NCBI GenBank assembly: GCA_022843925.1
Contig: JALHMS010000018.1
Location: 38,468-102,467, forward strand
Direction: 5' to 3'
From: Burkholderiales bacterium
GTDB taxonomy: Bacteria > Pseudomonadota > Gammaproteobacteria > Burkholderiales > Ga0077523
DNA length: 64,000 nt
The notes beneath the pieces are model-generated. The model was not told the origin of the DNA. It made no database searches and saw nothing but the letters and a program-made list of their open reading frames with translations. Of the stretch, positions 55,285 to 63,814 are shown piece by piece (position 1 is the stretch's first letter; every line of letters begins with the position of its first letter). A program made the translations under genes and the position numbers.

Positions 55285-55564
55285 GAAGCTCCGCTAGGAG
55301 ATTTACCACGTCGACCTATTCGCGGGATGTGCCGCGCGATGCCAGTCGGGGCAGACGAAGTGGATTGGACTGCAGGAAGGCGCGGCGAGGGGACTGGTCA
55401 GCGAGGCCGCGACCTGGAATGTAGCACAGTCGATCGAGCAATCTCTGCGCGGCCGCGGGTGCGGGCTCGCCGGCGCCACCCACCGTGCGGGAGTGACATC
55501 CGCATAGCGGCCGGCGCGGCGCCCGACTTGAGCGCAGCGCCGGCGGGGCGTCGACGCCGGACGG

Positions 55565-56227
55565 TCAGGCCTCCTCGGATCCGGTGCCGACCTTGCCGAA
55601 CCAGTCCTCGATGCTCAACAGCCCACCGGCCTTGGCCGCCCGCCCCTGGTCCTTCGCTGGCAGGTCGTCCTGCACGAGGTCGATCCGCTTCCAACCCGCC
55701 AGCGGCGTCTCGCATGCCGTGCGCGGCACGTAGCGCGACGCCTTCACCTTCTCGTAGCGATGCACGTAGCGGGGGCAGTTGGGCCACACCTCGGTCACCT
55801 TCACGCGCACCACGAGCTGCGCCTCGAGGAACTCCATCAGCAACGGATCGTTCGGATCGATGCTCGCCTCGCCCTGCACGCGCATGCGGTTCGGTGTCGT
55901 GAAGTCGATGAAGAGCAGACCCACCTTGGCGTTCTTCGTGACATTGCCTGCGGAATAGAACATCCCGTTGCCGTCGAAGAGCGGGAAGGCGATGGTGTTC
56001 GCATCGAGCGCTCGCACGAAACCCGGATCGCCGCCCTTGTACGACACCGTCGGGCGCCCTTCGTGGTCGATGGACGACAGGAAGAACATGTCGCGGCTTT
56101 CGATGAAGGCACGGTCCATGTCGGAGAGTTCGCCGTGCACGGCGAGCGCCTCGATCTTGTCGGCGATCCTGCGGGTGTCGTGCTGGTCCTGCAGTACGCG
56201 GTGCTGGGCACCGTAAAGACGGCTCAT
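55565..56227 (-). CDS. Pyridoxamine 5'-phosphate oxidase-fold protein
   Basis: 220 residues, start seven bases after GGAGG. Split-barrel flavin-binding fold: MFFLSSIDHEGRPTVSYKGGDPGFV (about 48-72), then NAKVGLLFID, then the C-terminal VWPNCPRYVHRYEK stretch. Members bind FMN, F420 or heme and are often annotated as pyridoxamine oxidase-like; the true substrate is unknown. Gap of 316 bases to the divergent bchE. Confidence 0.87.
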   Translation of the reverse strand: MSRLYGAQHRVLQDQHDTRRIADKIEALAVHGELSDMDRAFIESRDMFFLSSIDHEGRPTVSYKGGDPGFVRALDANTIAFPLFDGNGMFYSAGNVTKNAKVGLLFIDFTTPNRMRVQGEASIDPNDPLLMEFLEAQLVVRVKVTEVWPNCPRYVHRYEKVKASRYVPRTACETPLAGWKRIDLVQDDLPAKDQGRAAKAGGLLSIEDWFGKVGTGSEEA

Positions 56228-56543
56228 GAAAGTTCCTCCGGATGTTGTTTGGGCACGTGCGCGACGCCGCCGTCGCACCGGCCGCGGGAGGTTAGCAGAA
56301 GGCGTCTGATCCCAGACGCAACCCGTGCGGGCCCGGTGGTCACCCCGGCGTGCCAGGGCGTCCCGAACACCTTCGGCGCGCGGCGATACGGATCGGGAGG
56401 GCGACTGACGAGGAAACCCGGAACGCCCTACGCAACCCGCGAATCGCCGGTCAACTTCCTCGATCTTTGATGTGTGTCAACTTTTTTGGACATCGGCTTT
56501 GTAATCTTTGCCTCACACAAAGAGCGACCACCGGAGGACCCCG
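56228..56543. other. 316-bp divergent region before bchE
   Basis: No coding frame. The right quarter is AT-rich and contains two TGT-N12-ACA operator-like boxes and a GGAGG ribosome-binding site for bchE. The left part is GC-rich spacer upstream of the oxidase-fold gene. Confidence 0.7.
56475..56517 (+). promoter_or_regulatory. Two tandem PpsR/CrtJ-type operators
   Basis: TGT-N12-ACA occurs at 56475-56492 and again at 56500-56517, with 7 bases between them. This is the consensus of the PpsR/CrtJ repressor, which binds two such palindromes cooperatively at photosynthesis promoters and represses under oxygen. The second box ends 26 bases before the bchE start, so binding would block transcription. 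Confidence 0.8.
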
Positions 56544-58211
56544 ATGCGCATCCTGCTGATCCACCCCAACTATCACTCCGGCGGCGCAGAGATCGCCGGC
56601 AACTGGCCGCCCGCCTGGGTGGCGTACCTCGCCGGGTCGCTGAAGAAGATCGGCTACACGGATCTGCGGTTCATCGACGCGATGACGAACCACCTCGACG
56701 AGGACGCCATCCGGAAGATGATCGCAGAGGAGCAGCCCGACATCGTCGGATGCACCGCGATCACGCCGTCGATCTACAAGGCCGAGCGCATCCTGCAGAT
56801 GGCGAAGGAGATCCATCCCGCAGCGGTCACGGTGCTGGGCGGCATCCACGCCACGTTCATGTACCAGCAGGTGCTGACCGAAGCGCCCTGGATCGACGCC
56901 ATCGTGCGCGGCGAAGGAGAAGAGATCTTCCAGCAGGTGGTGAAGACCGTCGACGAGGGTCGATGGCTGCAGGACCGGGGCACGATCCGCGGGATCGCGT
57001 ACACCGACGGCGCGAAGATCATCGCGACGCCTGCGGCGCCGACCGTCAAGGACCTCGACGGCATCGACCCCGACTGGGGCGTGCTCGAGTGGGAGAAGTA
57101 CCAGTACATCCCCATGGGCAAGCGCGTCGCGATTCCGAACATGGCGCGCGGTTGCCCGTTCACGTGCAGCTTCTGCTCGCAGTGGAAGTTCTGGCGCGAC
57201 TACCGCATCCGCGATCCGAAGAAGGTGGTCGACGAGATCGAGAAGCTCGTGAAGGAACACGACGTCGGCTTCTTCATCCTTGCCGACGAGGAACCCACGA
57301 TAAACCGCCGCAAGTTCGTTCAGTTCTGCGAGGAACTCATCGCCCGCGATCTCGGCATCCTCTGGGGGATCAACACGCGCGTCACCGACATCCTCCGCGA
57401 CGAGGCGCTGCTGCCGCTCTTCCGCAAGGCGGGCCTGATCCACGTGTCGCTCGGCACCGAGGCCGCGGCACAGTTGAACCTCGACCGCTTCCACAAGGAG
57501 ACCACGGTCGCGCAGAACAAGAAGGCCATCCGCCTGCTGCGCGAGGCAGGCATCGTCGTCGAGGCGCAGTTCATCGTGGGCCTCGAGAACGAGACGGCCG
57601 AGACGCTCGAGGAAACCTACCGCATGGCGCAGGACTGGAAGCCGGACCTCGCCAACTGGTCGATGTACACGCCCTGGCCGTTCTCCGATCTCTTCCAGGA
57701 GATGGGCGACAAGGTCGAGATCTTCGATTTCGAGAAGTACAACTTCGTGACGCCGATCGTGAAGCCGGAGGCCATGGACCGGTCCGAGCTGCTCGACCGG
57801 GTGATGAACAACTACCGGCGCTTCTACATGCGCAAGGCGCTGTTCTCGTATCCATGGGCGGGCACCGGCGAACGCCGGCGCTATCTGCTCGGCTGCCTGA
57901 AGGCTTTCCTCAAGAGCGGCTTCGAGCGGAAGTTCTACGACCTGGGACGCGTCAACTACTGGGGCCCGCAGTCGCGCCAGGGCGTGAACTTCAAGTTCGA
58001 CGCGAAGCGCGAGCGGCCCGTGCAAAGCGTCGTGCAGTGGGCACCCAAGCACGATCGCACGATGAAGGGCGAGCAGCAGGCGCAGATCATGGCCTGCGGC
58101 GGCGGAACGGAGCAGATGACGGACGAGGAGATGGATCTCGCCGGGATCGAAGGCGGAACAGCGAGCGCTCCGCCGCCCGCCTCGCCTGCGGTGGCACCCG
58201 CGGTGCACTGA
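56544..58211 (+). CDS. bchE: Mg-protoporphyrin IX monomethyl ester anaerobic cyclase
   Basis: 555 residues; ATG after GGAGG. An N-terminal cobalamin-binding domain (about 1-140: [32 protein letters not shown]) is followed by a radical-SAM core with CPFTCSFC (CxxxCxxC, about 198-205) and QWKFWRDYR after it. The later [11 protein letters not shown] and [13 protein letters not shown] stretches match BchE of purple bacteria closely. It makes the isocyclic ring of bacteriochlorophyll without oxygen, using SAM, a 4Fe-4S cluster and cobalamin. The C-terminal tail (about 510-555) is Ala/Pro-rich and variable. Next gene is bchJ. Confidence 0.96.
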   Translation: MRILLIHPNYHSGGAEIAGNWPPAWVAYLAGSLKKIGYTDLRFIDAMTNHLDEDAIRKMIAEEQPDIVGCTAITPSIYKAERILQMAKEIHPAAVTVLGGIHATFMYQQVLTEAPWIDAIVRGEGEEIFQQVVKTVDEGRWLQDRGTIRGIAYTDGAKIIATPAAPTVKDLDGIDPDWGVLEWEKYQYIPMGKRVAIPNMARGCPFTCSFCSQWKFWRDYRIRDPKKVVDEIEKLVKEHDVGFFILADEEPTINRRKFVQFCEELIARDLGILWGINTRVTDILRDEALLPLFRKAGLIHVSLGTEAAAQLNLDRFHKETTVAQNKKAIRLLREAGIVVEAQFIVGLENETAETLEETYRMAQDWKPDLANWSMYTPWPFSDLFQEMGDKVEIFDFEKYNFVTPIVKPEAMDRSELLDRVMNNYRRFYMRKALFSYPWAGTGERRRYLLGCLKAFLKSGFERKFYDLGRVNYWGPQSRQGVNFKFDAKRERPVQSVVQWAPKHDRTMKGEQQAQIMACGGGTEQMTDEEMDLAGIEGGTASAPPPASPAVAPAVH

Positions 58212-58229
58212 CAGTCCACGGGAACGGGA

Positions 58230-58871
58230 ATGGCTCCGACCATCGCGGAGTTGCAGGGCCGATCGGACGCACGTGACCCGGCCACCGCGTCGCGCGCCCG
58301 CATCGGCCCCAATGCGATCGTGCGGGTCGCCGAGGCCCTCGTCGAACGCATCGGCGCCGAGGCGACCGACGCCCTCTTCTCCCGGGCCGGACTTGCGCGG
58401 CATCTCGTGCATCCCCCGACCGGGATGGTCGACGAGAACGATGTCGCCCGCCTGCAGTGGCAACTGCGCGCCGACCTCGATGCCGATATCGCCCGCGAGG
58501 CCGCGTGGGACGCCGGTACGCGCACCGGCGACTACCTGCTCGCACACCGCATCCCGAAGGCCGCGCAGTTCCTGCTGCGCCGGCTCCCGCCCTTCCTCGC
58601 GGCGCGCCTGCTGGCAAAGGCGATCGCGAAACACGCCTGGACCTTCGCCGGCAGCGGGACGTTCCGCTGCTCGCCCGGGAACCCCTTCCGTCTCGTCATC
58701 GAACACAGCCCGCTGTGTTCGCGCATCCGGGCGTCGGCTCCGGCGTGCCACTACTACAGCGCGACGTTCGAACGGATCTTCCGGCAGCTCGTGAGCCATC
58801 GGGCGCGCGTCACCGAAGTCGAGTGCGCGGCCGCAGGAGGCGCGGCGTGCGTGTTCGAAGTGGCGTGGTAA
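58230..58871 (+). CDS. bchJ: Bacteriochlorophyll 4-vinyl reductase-type protein
   Basis: 213 residues; begins 18 bases after bchE. The C-terminal V4R-type domain (about 120-213: RCSPGNPFRLVIEHSPLC, CHYYSATFERIFRQLV, ECAAAGGAACVFEV) with conserved cysteines matches BchJ. BchJ was named as the 8-vinyl reductase but is thought to assist that step or deliver substrate, since BciA/BciB-type reductases act elsewhere. Pairing with bchE is as in Rhodobacter. The rest of the photosynthesis cluster is not in the window. Confidence 0.91.
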   Translation: MAPTIAELQGRSDARDPATASRARIGPNAIVRVAEALVERIGAEATDALFSRAGLARHLVHPPTGMVDENDVARLQWQLRADLDADIAREAAWDAGTRTGDYLLAHRIPKAAQFLLRRLPPFLAARLLAKAIAKHAWTFAGSGTFRCSPGNPFRLVIEHSPLCSRIRASAPACHYYSATFERIFRQLVSHRARVTEVECAAAGGAACVFEVAW

Positions 58872-59062
58872 GGCGTCGCCGGATCCCGCGCGACGGAGCG
58901 ATCCGAAGAGTCCGGTGATGCCGCGGACGCGCGCGCCGTCCCGATAGGCGCCGCCGCGACCTGTCCGAGCATCGGCGCACGCTTCGCGACATCGGCCTCG
59001 CAACACTCGGCGCAGTTCCAGTCGGCGAAGGCGGTCAGTGCCTCCGACGACGTCTGTCTCAT
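58754..59062 (-). CDS. Doubtful small Cys-containing protein
   Basis: 102 residues from MRQTSSEAL, with AGAGG six bases before the ATG and a WNCAECC motif near residue 16, but it overlaps bchJ tail-to-tail by 118 bases and its last third is composition-driven. It may be real only in its first half, or spurious. Confidence 0.22.
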   Translation of the reverse strand: MRQTSSEALTAFADWNCAECCEADVAKRAPMLGQVAAAPIGTARASAASPDSSDRSVARDPATPYHATSNTHAAPPAAAHSTSVTRARWLTSCRKIRSNVAL

Positions 59063-59222
59063 CGTGTTCCTCTCATCGGGTTCACCGGCATCCGCAGGCC
59101 CATGGCCGATCATCGCCAGGATCCGTGCCGCGTGATCGTCACGGCGCGGCAACGCAGGTAGGATCCACGCATCGTGCGTCCACCGACCAGTTAGTCGCGC
59201 GATCCCCAAAGGAGAGTCGGAC
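58872..59222. other. 351-bp gap between bchJ and lipoprotein gene
   Basis: No plus-strand gene. Only the doubtful minus-strand frame noted above lies here. No terminator hairpin with a T-run is evident after bchJ; an AAAGGAGAG ribosome-binding site for the lipoprotein lies at the right end. Confidence 0.5.
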
Positions 59223-60338
59223 ATGCTTTTCCCTCGCACGATCGGGCTGCTGCTGTGCGCAGCCGCCCTGCTGCAGGGCTGCGCTTCGAACATCGGGCCC
59301 TCTTCGGTCCGCCGCGAGCGCCCCAACTACAACCGCGAGATCGTCCAATCGCACGACGAGCAGATGCTGCTCAACCTCGTACGGCTGCGCTACCGCGACA
59401 CGCCGCTCTTCGTGGAACTGACGTCGGTCGTCACCAGCTACGCGTTCGATCAGAACGTGTCGATCGGCACCAAGATCTTCGACGGCAAGGTGGGCGACGA
59501 ATACACGGCCGGTGCCGGCCTGCTGATCGGCAATCGGCCGACGGTGACCTACCTGCCGCTCCAGGGCGAGGAGTTCGCCATCCGCATGCTGTCGCCGCTC
59601 CCCCTCGACTCGATCATGCTGTTCTCGCAGACCGGGTGGAGCGTCGAGCGGCTTCTGCTGCTGTGCGTGCAACGGATCAACGATGTCGAGAACGCCGCCA
59701 GCGCCACGGGACCGACACCCACCACCAAACCGAGCTTCGAGGCGTTCCGCGATCTCGCGACGCGCCTGCGGCGGCTGTCGATCGCCGGGCGCTTCGGCAT
59801 GAACTGGGACTTCGGCGAAGACCCCAGCGTGCAGTCGGCGTACCACATGAAGTTCTGGTTGAAGCCGCCGGAGGACCCTTCGGACCCGCTCGCCGCCGAC
59901 GTGGCCGCCGTGCGCGAGGCACTGCGGATCGATCCGGGCCTCGAGGAGTACGCGCTCACGCCCTTCCCCCACAACCGGCGTTCCGACGAGGTGGGCATGC
60001 GCGGCCGGTCCCTGCTCGGCGTGCTCTACTTCCTCTCGCAGTCGGTGGAAGCCCCGAAGGAGCACGCCGATGCCGGACTCGTCACCGTGACCCTCGATCG
60101 CGACGGCCGGCCCTTCGACTGGGACACGCTCCTCAAGGACACGATGCGCATCCACGCATCGAAAGCCCGGCCGACCAATGCCTTCGTGGCGGTGACCCAC
60201 CGGGGCTGGTGGTTCTACATCGCCGACGACGATCTCGCGTCGAAGTCGTCGCTCAGCCTGCTCAACTTCCTGTTCTCCCTGCAGTCGGCGTCGGGGAAGG
60301 GCAAGTCGCCCGTGCTCACGCTGCCCGTCGGGCGATAG
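59223..60338 (+). CDS. Hypothetical outer-membrane lipoprotein
   Basis: 371 residues. Signal peptide with lipobox LLQGC (Cys about residue 20). The mature part begins with a conserved-looking NYNREIVQSHDEQMLLNLVRLR-type segment and ends with FYIADDDLASKSSLSLLNFL. No enzyme motif seen. Similar lipoproteins of unknown role occur in other betaproteobacteria. It ends 14 bases before the hydro-lyase gene. Confidence 0.85.
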   Translation: MLFPRTIGLLLCAAALLQGCASNIGPSSVRRERPNYNREIVQSHDEQMLLNLVRLRYRDTPLFVELTSVVTSYAFDQNVSIGTKIFDGKVGDEYTAGAGLLIGNRPTVTYLPLQGEEFAIRMLSPLPLDSIMLFSQTGWSVERLLLLCVQRINDVENAASATGPTPTTKPSFEAFRDLATRLRRLSIAGRFGMNWDFGEDPSVQSAYHMKFWLKPPEDPSDPLAADVAAVREALRIDPGLEEYALTPFPHNRRSDEVGMRGRSLLGVLYFLSQSVEAPKEHADAGLVTVTLDRDGRPFDWDTLLKDTMRIHASKARPTNAFVAVTHRGWWFYIADDDLASKSSLSLLNFLFSLQSASGKGKSPVLTLPVGR

Positions 60339-60352
60339 ACGGAGACACCACG

Positions 60353-61144
60353 ATGAACGCAACGACTGCCGTCAGTGCCGCCGCCCTTCGGGAAGCGGCC
60401 CGTCGCGGCCTCTGGCAAGGTACGACGGCCGGCCACTGCCCCGGCCAGCAGCAGGTGAACGTGGTCATCCTGCCGCGGGATGCCGCGATCGACTTCGCGG
60501 CGTTCTGCACGCGCAATCCGCGCCCGTGCCCGCTCATCGAGATCCTGCCCCCGGGGGATCCGGAACCCATCCGGTCGGCACCGGGCGCCGACATCCGCAC
60601 CGACATCGCCGGCTATCGGGTGTACCGGGAGGGACGCCTCGCCGAGCAACGCGGCGACATCCGCGACCTGTGGCACGACGATCTCGTGACGTTCCTTCTC
60701 GGCTGCAGCTTCACGTTCGAGCACGCCTTGATCGAAGCCGGCATCGGGGTGCGCAACGTGGCGCGCCAAAGCCGCGTATCCATGTTCGCGTCGTCGCTGC
60801 AGTGCGTGCCGGCGGGACGGTTCCATGGGCCGGTGGTGGTGAGCATGCGACCCATCCCCGTGGCCCAGGTCGAGCAGGTGACGGCGCTGTCGGCGCGCTA
60901 TCCGCACGCGCACGGCGCGCCCATCCATGTGGGTGATCCAGCGGCGATCGGCATCCTCGACCTGTCGAAACCCGAGTACGGCGAGCCCGTCGCCGTCGAG
61001 CCGGGCGAGATCCCGGTGTTCTGGGCCTGCGGCGTCACGCCCCAGGCGGTGGCCGTGAGTGCGCGAGTGCCGTTCATGATCACCCACGAACCCGCTCAGA
61101 TGTTCCTCACCGATCTGCCCCGGGAGGGCGATTTCCCGGGCTGA
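60353..61144 (+). CDS. DUF1445 putative hydro-lyase
   Basis: 263 residues, the standard length. Motifs: AGHCPGQQQVNVVILP near the N-terminus, DLVTFLLGCSFTFEHALIEAG in the middle, and FWACGVTPQAV with ITHEPAQMFLTDLP at the end, all typical of the DUF1445 family related to mammalian D-glutamate cyclase. It would add or remove water from a small carboxylate; the substrate is unknown. Co-directional with the lipoprotein gene and convergent with the kinase gene. Confidence 0.93.
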   Translation: MNATTAVSAAALREAARRGLWQGTTAGHCPGQQQVNVVILPRDAAIDFAAFCTRNPRPCPLIEILPPGDPEPIRSAPGADIRTDIAGYRVYREGRLAEQRGDIRDLWHDDLVTFLLGCSFTFEHALIEAGIGVRNVARQSRVSMFASSLQCVPAGRFHGPVVVSMRPIPVAQVEQVTALSARYPHAHGAPIHVGDPAAIGILDLSKPEYGEPVAVEPGEIPVFWACGVTPQAVAVSARVPFMITHEPAQMFLTDLPREGDFPG

Positions 61145-61181
61145 CGCTGGACCCTCAGGGCGACGGCGGGGGGTCCAGCGT
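61144..61181. terminator. Inverted repeat across the convergent gene ends
   Basis: ACGCTGGACC (61144-61153) and GGTCCAGCGT (61172-61181) form a 10-bp stem spanning the end of the hydro-lyase gene and the 3' end of the kinase gene. Probably a bidirectional terminator hairpin; no T-run. Confidence 0.55.
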
Positions 61182-63245
61182 GAACTCCGCCACCGTACCG
61201 ACCCCGGGCGCGCTCCGCAGCCGCACGTCGCCGCCGTGGTGATCGACGATGCGCCGCACGAGGCTGAGTCCCACGCCCGTACCCTCGAACTGGGTGGCCG
61301 TGTGCATGCGCTGGAATGGCTGGAACAGCATCGTCGCGCTGGCCATGTCGAAGCCGTCCCCGTTGTCGGTCACGCGGAACCACGTACCGCGCGCGTCGCG
61401 ATGGCTGTCCACACGAACCGCGGGCTGCGCCACCCGGGCGCTGTACTTCGAGGCGTTGTCGAGCAGGTTCTGCCACACCTGGACTACGAGTTCCGGATCG
61501 GCGTCCACCACGGGGAGTGCCTCCACGCGAAACTCCGTCCGGCGCGACGGGTGGGCCGCCGCGATGAGCGTCCAGGTGTCCTCGACGACAGCCCGCATAT
61601 CGACGGGCGCACGCTGCAGCGGCTGGCGGGTCACCTGCGACAGGCGCGACAGGGCGTTGATCATCGCCGTCATGCGGCGGGCCGCACGGTCGATACGGTC
61701 GGTGTAGCCCATCGCCTCCTCGACATGCCCGGCCTGCAGCCGGCGCCGCAGCAGCCCGGCGAAGCCTTGCATGGCGTTGAGGGGCGTCTTTAGGTCATGG
61801 GCGACCGCGCGAGTGAATTCCTGCAGGGCGCCCTCGGCGCGGACCTGACCGGCACGAGCCGCCTCCAGCGCGACGCGCGACTGTTCCAGTTCGGCGGCCA
61901 GGGCGTCGTAGCCATGGCGCAGCATCAGGTCGGCTGCCAGTTGCTCGGTGATGTCCCGGACGATGCAGAAGACGTGCGGCACGCCGCCGATCGCGAAACA
62001 GTCGGCGCTCACGAGGCAGTCACGGCCTTCGCCGTCCGCCCTTCGCAGCCGGAGCGGCGCCGCCTCGAGGGCCCCGTCCGCCTCCATCGAGGCGATGAGC
62101 TGCGCGAGCGTCGCGGCGTCGACGTGCCGGTCGAGATGGCCGAGGTCAGTTCCGATCAGCGCTTCGGGGCCGATGCCGAGCAGTTCGAGCAGCGCAGCAT
62201 TCGCATCCCGCACCACACCGCTGCCGTGCTCGACGATCAGCATCGGATCGACGTGCTGGGCGAACGATCGATCGAGCAGCGCCTCCGCGTGCAGCAGCGC
62301 ACTCTCGGCGTCGCGTCGTCGCGCGCGCTCCATCGCAATGCGACGGCTGCGCTGCCGGAGTCCCGCCGCCATCGCCAGCAGCGCCGCAGCGGAGAGACCC
62401 GCAATGCCCCAGGTCCAGTCGCGCTGGCGCGAAAGGCCGCGCTCCAGCCGGCCGCGTTCCGCGACATCGTGATGGCTGCTGAGCCAGCGCACGCGCAACG
62501 CCTCCAGCCGCCCGTTCGCTTCGAGCGCATCGAGGCCCCGCTGCAGTTGCGCGTGCAGGTCGGTACGATCCGGGGCCACGGCGAACGCATAGGTCTGAAG
62601 GGCCAGATTCAGGTGACTGGCGCGGAGCCTCGCCTCGGCATCTCCACCGAGTACCGGATCCGCATAGGCGCGCGGCAGCAGGGCGACATCCACCTCGCCG
62701 GCGCGCACCGCCGCGAGGGCACGATCAGCGGTCGGAAGTGGGACGAACGTCCCGCGAACACCCGCCAGCACCGTCGCGATCGTGTCGCGCATGGCCTCGG
62801 TGTCGAGCACGGCAACCCGCAGGCCCGCGAGATCGTGCATCCCCTGCGGATCGGGTTGGCCCTCCCGGTGATAGACCGCCATCGCCGGCGTCGCATGCCC
62901 GTGCGTGAAGCGCGCCCAGGCTCGGCGCGGTTCGGCATCGACCATCGCGACGACATCGAGGTGCCCGCTGCGGAAGGCTGCCTCGGTCTCTTTCCAAGGC
63001 TTTAGGGCGATGTCGAAGCGGATGCCAGCGACGGGGCCGAGTTCGGCCAGCAGATCGATCTGGAAACCCCGCGGCCGCCCCTGGGCATCGAGCGATTCGA
63101 ACGGCGGAAAGGCGGCGTCCCCGCCATAGCGGATGCGCGGCAGATCGGCGCCCGTCTGTCCGTGCGCGTCCACAGCGGCGATGGCTGCCCCGAGTAGAAA
63201 AGTCCGCTTGTCCAAAGGTTCGGTTCTTATGGGTGGCGGCGGCAT
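61155..63245 (-). CDS. Sensor histidine kinase with periplasmic SBP domain
   Basis: About 696 residues; the start is uncertain between ATG 63284, ATG 63245 and a TTG at 63215 that would begin the signal peptide directly. Order: signal sequence (KRTFLLGAAIAAVDA), a family-3 solute-binding domain (about 35-245), one membrane segment, a PAS domain, HisKA with phosphoacceptor His in AVAHDLKTPLNAMQG, and HATPase with NLLDNASKYS, DNGDGFDMA and GTGVGLSLVRRIVDHHGG. It senses a periplasmic ligand, perhaps an amino acid. No receiver is present and no response regulator gene is adjacent, so it is an orphan. Confidence 0.9.
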   Translation of the reverse strand: MPPPPIRTEPLDKRTFLLGAAIAAVDAHGQTGADLPRIRYGGDAAFPPFESLDAQGRPRGFQIDLLAELGPVAGIRFDIALKPWKETEAAFRSGHLDVVAMVDAEPRRAWARFTHGHATPAMAVYHREGQPDPQGMHDLAGLRVAVLDTEAMRDTIATVLAGVRGTFVPLPTADRALAAVRAGEVDVALLPRAYADPVLGGDAEARLRASHLNLALQTYAFAVAPDRTDLHAQLQRGLDALEANGRLEALRVRWLSSHHDVAERGRLERGLSRQRDWTWGIAGLSAAALLAMAAGLRQRSRRIAMERARRRDAESALLHAEALLDRSFAQHVDPMLIVEHGSGVVRDANAALLELLGIGPEALIGTDLGHLDRHVDAATLAQLIASMEADGALEAAPLRLRRADGEGRDCLVSADCFAIGGVPHVFCIVRDITEQLAADLMLRHGYDALAAELEQSRVALEAARAGQVRAEGALQEFTRAVAHDLKTPLNAMQGFAGLLRRRLQAGHVEEAMGYTDRIDRAARRMTAMINALSRLSQVTRQPLQRAPVDMRAVVEDTWTLIAAAHPSRRTEFRVEALPVVDADPELVVQVWQNLLDNASKYSARVAQPAVRVDSHRDARGTWFRVTDNGDGFDMASATMLFQPFQRMHTATQFEGTGVGLSLVRRIVDHHGGDVRLRSAPGVGTVAEFTLDPPPSP

Positions 63246-63531
63246 CTCGAACGACCCACTGCCACAGCCGGCATGCGGGCACATGCCCGAGGCACCGGAG
63301 GACTGACTACGCGCATGGTATTACGCCGATCCCTGTGCCGGCCAGAGACACACAGGTAGAGACAGACAGGGCGTGACGGTGCGACCGCAGGGTGTCCGGG
63401 CAAGAGCAGGCCCCGGGGCGCCACCCGCCGGGGGCCCGCGGCGGCTTGGCCGCGTGGCGTACCAACAAGGGGAGGTCCCCCTGTGTATCCCCCCGTGGCG
63501 CACCATCGATCGCGGAAATGGCCACGCTTTC

Positions 63532-63555
63532 TGTAGGAGCGGGCCATACCCGCGA
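63532..63555 (+). repeat. REP-like palindrome, copy 1
   Basis: TGTAGGAGCGGGCC, AT, then ACCCGCGA: the well-known REP form of pseudomonads and relatives (GTAGGAGCGGG...CCCGCGA), able to fold as a hairpin. Confidence 0.8.
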
Positions 63556-63600
63556 AAGCGTCTGTTCCGGTCGCGGCGTTTCCTTGCATCCACCGCTTTC

Positions 63601-63663
63601 GGGGGCATGGCCCCCTCCTACAGGGGCATGGGCCCCTCCTACAGGGGCATGGCCCCCTCCTAC
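63601..63663 (+). repeat. Three 21-base sub-repeats
   Basis: Three consecutive copies of GGGGCATGGSCCCCTCCTAC-type units; the second macro-unit has two (about 63860-63902). Each unit is itself a near-palindrome (GGGGCATGGCCCC). Confidence 0.85.
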
Positions 63664-63790
63664 AGGACCGTGGGCCGCCTCTCGGGCCGGGGGCCCGCAG
63701 CGGCTTGGCCGCGTGGCGTACCAACACGGGGAGGTCCCCCTGTGTATCCCCCCGTTGCGCACCACCGATCGCGGAAATGGCCACGCTTTC

Positions 63791-63814
63791 TGTAGGAGCG
63801 GGCCATGCCCGCGA
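63791..63814 (+). repeat. REP-like palindrome, copy 2
   Basis: Same palindrome with GCCCGCGA in the 3' arm, 259 bases after copy 1, as expected from the macro-unit period. Confidence 0.8.

Noticed and set aside
56451..59006. 851-codon minus-strand frame opposite bchE-bchJ
   Set aside because: Shadow of two well-supported genes; no domain recognised.
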